A stretch of DNA of 9,313 bases from the NCBI GenBank assembly GCA_938003665.1, contig CALKYI010000309.1, positions 1 through 9,313 on the forward strand. The letters run 5' to 3'. Position numbers and translations under genes: made by a program. Under the pieces are notes generated by a model that worked only from the letters and a program-made list of their open reading frames with translations, did not search any database and had not been told where the DNA came from. The DNA comes from an uncultured Flavobacteriales bacterium. GTDB lineage: Bacteria; Bacteroidota; Bacteroidia; Flavobacteriales_D; Sanyastnellaceae. Of the stretch, positions 1-6,906 are shown piece after piece; within the stretch, counting starts at the first letter, position 1; every line of letters begins with the position of its first letter.

Positions 1-579
1 ACCGTCGGAGCCACCGGCGCACCGGCCGGATCCGGTTTCCACGCCACCGCGGTGTTCGCCAACGGAAGCAATGCCGGTACCTTCATCGGCTGCACCGGCA
101 ACGCCCAACTCGAAGACGTCAATGGCCGCCACATCGTGGAGCAAAACGACCTCAGTTCGAGCAATACGTTCGGGTTGTACTGGGGTGCTCCGGATGGGGG
201 AGAAGGTCCGGTCACGTTTTACGCGAGCATGTTGGCGGCCAATGGTGCGTATGGCAACAGCGGCGATTCCTACGGCGGCACCAACGTCACCCTTGACGAG
301 GCCGTGACCAGCATCGAGTGCCCCGATTGCCTCGATCCCGATCAGCCCACCCGCATCTGGGCGACGGAATACGAAGTCAACGTGGAGAACGCGACGGATT
401 TGACCCTCGACGCCTTCGCGGTGGACGGCCGGTGGCTGCGCTCGGTCAATTTGCCTGCGGGTCGCCACACGCTGAGTACAGCCGATTGGGGCGTGCGCGG
501 CTTGGTCATCGCCCAGTTCTCAGGCGTGGATGCCCAGGGCCAACCGTTCCTCCGTACCCAACGTTTCTGGGCGCACTGA
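1..579 (+). CDS. Reelin-like / choice-of-anchor secreted protein, C-terminal part (5' truncated by window)
   Basis: The frame is open from base 1 to the TGA at 577-579, so 192 residues are visible and the start lies upstream. The GTG at 52 is simply internal. Residues about 1-105 resemble the end of a reelin N-terminal (Reeler) or 'choice-of-anchor V' beta-sandwich. The best hallmark is a Trp-Gly start near residue 61 followed by GPVTFYAS, then AANGAYGNSGDSY. This matches the family pattern of a 'VTFYAA-x-NAANG' strand followed by 'SGD-x-Y'. A CPDC linker (Cys107, Cys110) leads to a tail of about 75 residues (119-192) with the spacing of a T9SS type A sorting domain: an 'AFAVDGRWL' strand, an 'LPAG' turn, an 'RGLVIAQ' strand and a final 'RTQRFWAH'. 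The usual opening PNP motif is absent, so the T9SS assignment is tentative. The protein is probably exported and surface-bound; its ligand is unknown. The next gene begins 13 bases downstream on the same strand, so co-transcription is likely. Confidence 0.8.
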   Translation, partial: TVGATGAPAGSGFHATAVFANGSNAGTFIGCTGNAQLEDVNGRHIVEQNDLSSSNTFGLYWGAPDGGEGPVTFYASMLAANGAYGNSGDSYGGTNVTLDEAVTSIECPDCLDPDQPTRIWATEYEVNVENATDLTLDAFAVDGRWLRSVNLPAGRHTLSTADWGVRGLVIAQFSGVDAQGQPFLRTQRFWAH

Positions 580-592
580 CGTACATCCTGTA

Positions 593-3500
593 ATGAAAGC
601 GATGCGCTGGATCATCTGGCTGATGTGTGTGGGCACCGCAGCATCGGCTCAAGGCCAACTGGTGATCAACGAACTGGTGGCGTCCAATTCCTTGCTCGCC
701 GACGACCCGGATTTTGATCGATCGGGTGACGTAGTCGAGCTACACAACGCTGGCGCGACAGCATTGGACCTCAGCGGTTGGCACCTCACAGACAATTTCA
801 ACGACACCACCAAATGGACCTTTCCCGATGGCGTGACCATAGGGGCGGGGGGCTTTGTGTTGGTCTGGTGCGATGGCGAAAACACAGAAGCCAGCCAACT
901 GCACAGCTCCTTCAAACTCAGCAGCATTGGCGAGGAACTCGCCGTGTACGACGCCATGGGTCAATGGATCGATGGCGTGGTCTTTCCGACGCAATCGGCC
1001 GACATTAGCTATGGTCGCGCCTCAGATGCCGCCGCCGAGTGGGCTTGGTTTGACATGCCTACCCTCGGTGCCAGCAACAACACAGCAACGGCCTTTGAAG
1101 GCATCATCCACGGCATCCCGTACTTCTCGGTGGAAGGTGGGTTTTACGGCGAGGCGCTGAGCGTGGAACTCACGGCGTTGACCGGAGAGATTCGGTACAC
1201 CACCGATGGCCGAGCGCCGACCCTGGACGACGAACTTTATACGGAGCCGCTCAACGTGGAGGCGACGACCTTTCTGAGGGCACGGGTGTTTGAAGACGAT
1301 CACATCCCCGGACCGACGCAGACCCACAGTTACTTTTTTGATCCGTCGCTGGGCGAGCGGCCTTTGCCGGTCTTCTCGCTGGTGACCGACCCCGACTATT
1401 TCTGGGATGCGGATACGGGCATCTACGTGCAGGACTTCAAGCCGGATTGGGAGTGGCCGGTCAATGTGGAGTTTTTTGAAAACGACGGCAACAATGAAGC
1501 GGTGTTCAACGAGCGCGCCGGCGTCAAGATCAACGGCCAAAACAGCTGGCAACTGCCCCAAAAGATGCTCGGCATTTACTTCCGCGGCGGGTATGGAAGC
1601 GGTAGCCTCGACTACCCTTTGTTTCACGACCGCGACCGGTCCAAATTCGACAACTTCGTGCTGCGCGCCAGCGGCTCAGACTGGGCCTACACCCTGATGC
1701 GCGACGGTTTGAGCCAGCACCTGCCGCAAGAGAACGTCCACATCGACCACCAGGGATTCCGCCCGAGCATCGTCTTTGTCAATGGCGAGTACATGGGCAT
1801 TCACAACATCCGCTCGCGGGTGGATGAGGAATTTGTGGAAGAGAACCACGGCGTCCCCGCCGGGACGTTCGACCTGATTACCGACGACGGCATCGTCGAA
1901 GAAGGCAGCGATTCGGCGTATTGGGTCATGGACGGGCTGTTCAATGAGGACTTGACCGTGCAGGCCAACTTCGATGCCCTTTCGGCCGAGGTGGACATGC
2001 AGGATTTTGCCGACTACTGGTCGACAGAAATCTGGGCGAGCAACAGCAGCTGGGGCCACAATGTGGTCCTGTGGAAGCCCCAAACCGGCGGCAAGTGGCG
2101 GTACGTCTTCACCGACCTCGACCGCGGCTTCAGCGGCTCCACCAACGACGACCTTGCCGACTTCACCCAGTTCGATAACGACAACTACGACTACGCCCGC
2201 ACGTGGATCCGGCACGCGCTGGAGAACCCGGCCTATGCCCAGCAGTTCGCCCAACGTTTCACCGACCACTTGCATACGTCGTTTCACCCGGCGCGGGTCA
2301 CCTCCGTCATCGACGAATGGGCGGGCTACATCGCGCTGGAAGTGCCGCACCACGTGGAACGGTGGACCGGGACGACGTCGTCCTATGGCGACGGCATTGA
2401 GACCGTGGAGTTTTGGCAAGAGGAGATCGAAGACCTGCGCACATTTGCCAGCGAACGCTCGCCGTTCATGCTCGATGACCTCGCTTCGGAATTCGACCTC
2501 GACCCGGCCGTCCAGCTCTACACCAGCAACCTGCCTCTCGAGGCGGGACGCGTGCGGTTGAACGATTTTCTCATCCCCGGCGCTCCGTGGACCGGGCCTT
2601 ACTTCCCAAACATGGCGTTCGAGCTCACGGCAGAAGCCAAGCCCGGCCATGAATTCATCGGGTGGTCGCAAGTGGCTTCTGTGGAATGGGTCCAGGAAGG
2701 GTCGAGCTGGAAATACAACGACAGCGGGGAGGACCTCGGCACGGCTTGGCGCATGCCAGACTACGAGGACTCGGCGTGGGATGAAGGCGACGCCGAGCTG
2801 GGCTACGGCGACGGCGACGAGACAACCGTCGTCTCCTACGGGGGCGATCCGGACAACAAGCACACCACAACCTATTTCCGACACGCTTTCAACCCCGGCT
2901 TTAGCGAGGCTACGTCGACCACCGGCTTCTTCCAGCTGCGGCGCGACGACGGGGCTGTGGTTTACCTCAACGGCGAAGAAGTGTTCCGCAGCAACATGCC
3001 CGATGGGGACATCGCGTTCGACACCTTCTCGGTGGATTTTGCCGGTGGCGATGCCGAAAGCAATTGGAACGACTACACCGTGGCCATCGATTTGCAGCCC
3101 GGCACCAACGTGCTGGCCGTCGAGATTCACCAGTATTCCCTGACCAGCTCAGACATCAGTTTTGACCTGACGCTGTCCGCGTTTTCACCGCTCGAACAGA
3201 TCCTCTCCACCGAAAACCCGCTACCCGTCATGCTCACTGGCGATGCCGGATACGTGGCGCGCTACCAACCGACCGGCGAATGCATTTTGCCCGAGACCAT
3301 CGCGGAGGATCTTGTCCTCACTGCAGACTGCTCGCCGTACCTCGCGACCGGCACCAGCACCGTGCTGCCGGACGTGACGCTCACCGTAGAGCCGGGCGCT
3401 GAAATCTGGTTCCCCACGGACGCGCAGTTGCGGGTGCAAGGGGCGCTTGTCGCTGAAGGCACGCCCGAAGCGCCGCTGGCGTTCCGCCTCAACCCGGCGT

Positions 3501-5059
3501 ACGATGCCCCGTGGGGCAACATCCAATTTGACCAAGCGACCGCGCCCAGCATCATCCGCCACGCCGTGGTGGAGAACGCCTCCGACGGCGACCATCCGGT
3601 ACACGACCGGGCGGCCGTGGTGGCGTGGTTCTCCGATGTGACGCTCGATTACGTGGAGCTGCTGACCAACCACAGCAACCCTGTGTATGCCGAGCACAGC
3701 TCAATCGCCCTCACGAATTGCACCCTGCACTCCGACATCACGGGCGACCTCATCAACGTGCGCCACGGCTCGGGCCTCATCGATGGCTGCACGTTCATTG
3801 GCAACGACCAACCTGACACCGATGCCATCGATTACGACGTGGTCGACGACGGGGTGGTGCGCAATTCCGTCATTCACTCCTTTTACGGTTTCAACAGCGA
3901 CGGCATCGACTTGGGCGAGGGCTCGTTCAATACCCTCATTGAATCGTGCCTGATTCATCACTGCACGGACAAGGGCATCAGCATCGGCCAAGCCTCTACG
4001 GCGGTCATTCAGGACATGACCATCGGACACTGTGCGTTGGGCGTGGCCATGAAGGACCAAGGCGCCGCGGAGATTGACCACACGACCTTCTACGCCAACC
4101 AATACGGCGTGAGCGTATACGAGAAAAACCCGGGCATGGGCGGCGGCGACGCCGTTGTCACCAACAGCATTTTCTCCAACACGAGCCATTCGCCGGTCTT
4201 CGTGGACTCGCTTTCGACGGCACTGGTGGCGGAGGCGGTGTACGATTCGGATACGCTGGCGTACGACGAGGTGGTCGAAGCCAACCCGCTCTTCGTGGAC
4301 CCGGACGGCTACGATTTCGCGTTGCAGGCTGGCTCGTCCGCAGTAGGATACGGCGCGTCGACCCTGTGGTCCGATGTGCCGCGGGACCTTGCGATTGTAG
4401 AATTTGGATACGCCGGCATCGCCGATCCCAACCGCGAGTGGCTCCTGCTCCGCAACGACAGCGATGCGCCCATCGACTTGCTCGGCTACAGCCTGACGGA
4501 CGCGGTGACGTGGACGCAGTCCTTCCCATTGGTCCTCGGACCGGGAGAGCAGGCGTGGGTGGTTCGTGATGCCTCGTTCTTCGGCAACGTACCCGATGCG
4601 GTCGTGCAGTGGGAGAGCGGCCAACTCGCCAACGAAGGCGAACGCATCTTGCTGCACAACAGCGCCGGCATGGTCGTGGACTTTGTGCAGTACGAACCTG
4701 TTGCGCCGTGGCCCATTCCGGTGGCCGAGCAAGAAGCGTTGGTGCGGGTATCAGCCGATCGCGACAACCATTTTGCCTCCAGCTGGCAAGTTGAGACCTT
4801 GATCGAGGCGCCGGAAGTGGTGGATCTGACCAGCGAGTTGCTTGTCTCCCCTAACCCAACGTCGGGATGGGTCCAGTTGAAGGGACTGACTTCAGATCAA
4901 GGCCATGTGCACGCCGAGCTGTGGAACCTCGCAGGCCAACGCGTGCTCGCATCGGTTTGGGCTGCTGGAGCACCCGCGGTGTGGGATGTGTCTGGACTGG
5001 CTCCCGGGCTTTATGTGGTGCGCTCCGGAAACCAGCACGCCACCCTGGTCATTCAATGA
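593..5059 (+). CDS. Multidomain secreted CotH-kinase / lamin-tail protein with T9SS type A sorting domain
   Basis: This 1488-residue protein starts at ATG 593. That start gives a clean signal peptide (WIIWLMCVGTAASA, cleavage after Ala19). The in-frame ATG at 530 lies inside the upstream gene and would add a hydrophilic 21-residue leader; ATG 602 is another possibility. Domains in order are: lamin-tail (LTD) about 23-160; chitobiase C-terminal-like domain about 177-250 (IRYTTDGRAPT motif); CotH kinase-like region about 258-600 with GIHNIRSRVDEEFV at 402-415 and FTDLDRGF at 506-513; InlB-like B-repeat first half about 647-692; jelly-roll/carbohydrate-binding-like domain about 698-866 (LGYGDGDE); InlB-like second half about 870-892; right-handed beta-helix about 920-1255 (TLTVEPGAEIWF); second LTD about 1266-1376; T9SS type A tail 1416-1488 (VSPNPTSG, LAPGLYVVRSG). 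CotH proteins are known as atypical protein kinases of the spore coat. In secreted Bacteroidota mosaics their substrate is not established, so kinase activity here is only possible. The protein is probably surface-attached through T9SS. Its last 11 bases overlap the convergent gene. Confidence 0.93.
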   Translation: MKAMRWIIWLMCVGTAASAQGQLVINELVASNSLLADDPDFDRSGDVVELHNAGATALDLSGWHLTDNFNDTTKWTFPDGVTIGAGGFVLVWCDGENTEASQLHSSFKLSSIGEELAVYDAMGQWIDGVVFPTQSADISYGRASDAAAEWAWFDMPTLGASNNTATAFEGIIHGIPYFSVEGGFYGEALSVELTALTGEIRYTTDGRAPTLDDELYTEPLNVEATTFLRARVFEDDHIPGPTQTHSYFFDPSLGERPLPVFSLVTDPDYFWDADTGIYVQDFKPDWEWPVNVEFFENDGNNEAVFNERAGVKINGQNSWQLPQKMLGIYFRGGYGSGSLDYPLFHDRDRSKFDNFVLRASGSDWAYTLMRDGLSQHLPQENVHIDHQGFRPSIVFVNGEYMGIHNIRSRVDEEFVEENHGVPAGTFDLITDDGIVEEGSDSAYWVMDGLFNEDLTVQANFDALSAEVDMQDFADYWSTEIWASNSSWGHNVVLWKPQTGGKWRYVFTDLDRGFSGSTNDDLADFTQFDNDNYDYARTWIRHALENPAYAQQFAQRFTDHLHTSFHPARVTSVIDEWAGYIALEVPHHVERWTGTTSSYGDGIETVEFWQEEIEDLRTFASERSPFMLDDLASEFDLDPAVQLYTSNLPLEAGRVRLNDFLIPGAPWTGPYFPNMAFELTAEAKPGHEFIGWSQVASVEWVQEGSSWKYNDSGEDLGTAWRMPDYEDSAWDEGDAELGYGDGDETTVVSYGGDPDNKHTTTYFRHAFNPGFSEATSTTGFFQLRRDDGAVVYLNGEEVFRSNMPDGDIAFDTFSVDFAGGDAESNWNDYTVAIDLQPGTNVLAVEIHQYSLTSSDISFDLTLSAFSPLEQILSTENPLPVMLTGDAGYVARYQPTGECILPETIAEDLVLTADCSPYLATGTSTVLPDVTLTVEPGAEIWFPTDAQLRVQGALVAEGTPEAPLAFRLNPAYDAPWGNIQFDQATAPSIIRHAVVENASDGDHPVHDRAAVVAWFSDVTLDYVELLTNHSNPVYAEHSSIALTNCTLHSDITGDLINVRHGSGLIDGCTFIGNDQPDTDAIDYDVVDDGVVRNSVIHSFYGFNSDGIDLGEGSFNTLIESCLIHHCTDKGISIGQASTAVIQDMTIGHCALGVAMKDQGAAEIDHTTFYANQYGVSVYEKNPGMGGGDAVVTNSIFSNTSHSPVFVDSLSTALVAEAVYDSDTLAYDEVVEANPLFVDPDGYDFALQAGSSAVGYGASTLWSDVPRDLAIVEFGYAGIADPNREWLLLRNDSDAPIDLLGYSLTDAVTWTQSFPLVLGPGEQAWVVRDASFFGNVPDAVVQWESGQLANEGERILLHNSAGMVVDFVQYEPVAPWPIPVAEQEALVRVSADRDNHFASSWQVETLIEAPEVVDLTSELLVSPNPTSGWVQLKGLTSDQGHVHAELWNLAGQRVLASVWAAGAPAVWDVSGLAPGLYVVRSGNQHATLVIQ

Positions 5060-5426
5060 TGTCCGGGCGGTCGATGTAGCGCATCCCTTCGACAAAGCCA
5101 TCCAACAACACCACCTTTAGGTGCGCCTTGCGGTCGCCGAGGTTTTCCAATTCCACCCGCGCATCGGCGGGAATTCCCACGGCAAGGTTTGCTTTCGGTG
5201 AGAGCAATTCGCGGGTGATGAGTTCGTCTGTGCTGCGGTCGATGATGCGTGCTTCCACGTCGGTCTTGCCGATGTTATCGATGGTCACGTCGTAAGGCGT
5301 GCCGTCGTGGTATTCGCCGAGGAGAAAGATCTGTCCTTCGGGGATGTCGAGGTTGCTCGTGAACTTTTTGGTGGCCGCTGTGGCGATGAGGCCCATGGCG
5401 ACGAGGGCGAGGGCAAGGCGGTTCAT
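5049..5426 (-). CDS. Small secreted protein of unknown family (second gene of a two-gene operon)
   Basis: This is a 125-residue protein. I chose the start at 5426 because it gives an immediate signal peptide (MNRLALALVAMGLIATA, likely cleavage near Ala17) and because its ATG overlaps the upstream gene's TGA as ATGA at 5423-5426. A longer reading to 5582 would add 52 hydrophilic residues overlapping the upstream gene. There is no lipobox cysteine, and the protein contains no cysteine at all. The mature part, about 105 residues, is rich in alternating hydrophobic residues and reads as a small beta-sandwich: FLLGEYHDG, YDVTIDNIG, VEARIID, a proline-containing turn at LLSPKANLAVGIPADA, then VELENLG and AHLKVVLLDG. 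I do not recognise a named family. The pairing with the upstream propeller-like protein suggests a shared extracellular role, but this is inference. The stop at 5049-5051 lies within the 3' end of the convergent large CotH gene. Confidence 0.8.
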   Translation of the reverse strand: MNRLALALVAMGLIATAATKKFTSNLDIPEGQIFLLGEYHDGTPYDVTIDNIGKTDVEARIIDRSTDELITRELLSPKANLAVGIPADARVELENLGDRKAHLKVVLLDGFVEGMRYIDRPDIIE

Positions 5427-6838
5427 TGAACTTGGATTTTCCGGGTGGGACAGCCCTCGATGTGCAGAAAGTATAGACCGGTTGGCAGCCCGTGGTCGAA
5501 AACTTGGTCGTTGGGCCAGTTTGCCACCCGTTGGCCTACTGCGTTCAATACGGTGGTGGGTCGGTTGCTCGATGGCGTGCACGGGGTTGCGTTCAAGGTG
5601 CCCACCCCGTTAACGACCGGTTCCGGGACGATTTCGTAGGAGCGTTGCACTTCAACGACGCGCCCGTTGTCGCCGGTGCGCCGTCCGTGCACGTGCACTG
5701 TGCCAAAATCGGTGACGGTCCATGCCTCGTCCATCACCGTTTCACCATCCGTCCCGGTCCACCCTTCGAACGCGACGGCTCCGCCCAGCCCGTGCGGCAG
5801 GGTCAGCGCCGATTCGCCGTCCCACTCGACGGAAGTCACTGTGGCGTCCGTGCCCACGATGGCGGTCGGGTCGGTGGAGAGGTCGTGGTACTGCACGTTG
5901 GCCCAAGGCGAGATGCTCCCGCTCGGGTCGTAGATGGACCCGAGGGATTCGCCTTCGGTGGAGAAGATTTTCATGCCATTGACCCGGTAATAAAAAACGC
6001 GGTTGTTGAAGGGGTCGAGGTCGCACAGTCCACTCTGGATCCCGTCCATGCTGATGGCGTCCTCGGTGTACCATTCCACTTCGGCAGTCTCGGGGTGGAT
6101 ACGGGCCAGGCGGATTTCGGTTTGGTACAAGCCTCCGTTCCAATCGTATTCCTCCGGATACCACATGTGCAAGGCGTAGAGGCGGTCTTCCACGGGATGG
6201 TACATCAAGTGCGTCCAGTCCTCGTCGTTGAAGCCACCGAACAGCGTGGGGATGTACGTGTTGGTAATCATCTCGCCTGTTGAGGTGTCCCACACCTTGA
6301 GTTTGTCTCCACCGATCATGAAGTACCGGTTGCCCAAGGCGTCGATGTCGCAGTTGCCGCTCCCGTAGGATGCGCCGTAATCGGGGCCATCGGCGACCAC
6401 CTCCACTTCGCCTGAAGTCGGATCGACGGAGATGAGCTGGACATTGGTGCCGTTGCTGTACCAATGCGCAATGCCGTAGAGCTTGTCATCGGTCCAGTCG
6501 TAAGCAATGTTGGTGAACGGAACGTCTGCGTCGAGCGGGTTATCGATGGTGACGTTGTGCAGGATTTCGCCCGTTACAGCGTCCAAGGTCACCAACTTGT
6601 TGGGGTGACGCGTGTAGAAGAACCGCTCACTGAAGCAATCCAAATCCGCGACGCCGGAGGGATACCCGTCCGAAGTGGTGCCGTTTTCCCCGACCATTTC
6701 GTACTCCTGCGTGGCCAGATAGGTCGCTGCCAGGCCGAGTCCTGCGTCGTCGTGATTCAACGAAAGTAGGAGGCCTTGGGACATGGCCGTGCCGGCGAAT
6801 AAGCCGGCTGCACAGAAAAGGATAATCGATCGCATCAT
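5423..6838 (-). CDS. Secreted beta-propeller-like protein with short T9SS-like C-terminal tail
   Basis: This 471-residue protein is taken to start at 6838, where two consecutive ATGs (6838 and 6835) precede a signal peptide (RSIILFCAAGLFAGTAMS, cleavage before Gln21). An upstream TTG at 6889 would add 17 non-hydrophobic residues and is unlikely. Residues about 60-345 form six blade-like units of two alternating types. Odd blades (near 62, 160 and 269) carry a CD-x-D or DLDC motif, an 'R-[FY]-F' strand and a 'T-x-TGE' type turn. Even blades (near 108, 208 and 312) begin 'YDW', 'YHP' or 'YHD' and in two cases contain an 'LY' strand and a 'W-Y' pair. This resembles six-bladed propellers of the DUF4394/YVTN style, but I cannot assign a ligand or enzyme activity. 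A linker domain (345-415) precedes a 52-residue tail (420-471) with LNAVGQRV, LPTGLYFLHIEG and KIQVQ, the core of a type A sorting domain without the opening PNP strand. Cys420 and Cys463 bracket the tail. It is the first gene of an operon with the small secreted protein (ATGA overlap). Confidence 0.87.
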   Translation of the reverse strand: MMRSIILFCAAGLFAGTAMSQGLLLSLNHDDAGLGLAATYLATQEYEMVGENGTTSDGYPSGVADLDCFSERFFYTRHPNKLVTLDAVTGEILHNVTIDNPLDADVPFTNIAYDWTDDKLYGIAHWYSNGTNVQLISVDPTSGEVEVVADGPDYGASYGSGNCDIDALGNRYFMIGGDKLKVWDTSTGEMITNTYIPTLFGGFNDEDWTHLMYHPVEDRLYALHMWYPEEYDWNGGLYQTEIRLARIHPETAEVEWYTEDAISMDGIQSGLCDLDPFNNRVFYYRVNGMKIFSTEGESLGSIYDPSGSISPWANVQYHDLSTDPTAIVGTDATVTSVEWDGESALTLPHGLGGAVAFEGWTGTDGETVMDEAWTVTDFGTVHVHGRRTGDNGRVVEVQRSYEIVPEPVVNGVGTLNATPCTPSSNRPTTVLNAVGQRVANWPNDQVFDHGLPTGLYFLHIEGCPTRKIQVQ

Positions 6839-6906
6839 GGTATGGAAACAGTGGATATGGGTTGCATGTTCGCGCAACTTTCTGCTCAATAACGTGTTCT
6901 TGAATT
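6839..6906. promoter_or_regulatory. Divergent intergenic region expected to hold both promoters
   Basis: These 68 bases separate the start codons of two divergent secreted-protein genes and are the longest non-coding stretch in the window. Both transcripts must start here or upstream inside the opposite gene. A small dyad, GTTGC at 6861-6865 and GCAAC at 6874-6878 with an 8-base spacer, lies near the middle and could be an operator or chance. I see no convincing Bacteroidota TAnnTTTG -7 element on either strand and no Shine-Dalgarno sequence before either ATG. The regulatory role is therefore inferred from position, not from a recognised motif. Confidence 0.45.

Noticed and set aside
530..592. 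Upstream ATG for the large CotH protein
   Set aside because: It would add 21 hydrophilic residues before the signal peptide and lies inside the previous gene; ATG 593 directly precedes the signal peptide.
1676..3130. Long open frame (484 codons) on the - strand inside the CotH gene
   Set aside because: It is antisense to a strongly supported multidomain gene. Its translation is low-complexity, rich in Val/Gly/Arg/His, with no domain or signal peptide. GC-rich coding DNA commonly produces such shadows.
5427..5582. 52-residue N-terminal extension of the small secreted protein
   Set aside because: It overlaps the upstream gene out of frame and would bury the signal peptide; the ATGA overlap supports the start at 5426.
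5492..6283. Open frame of 263 codons on the + strand opposite the propeller gene
   Set aside because: It has no recognisable domain and lies wholly antisense to a gene with signal peptide, blade motifs and operon structure.
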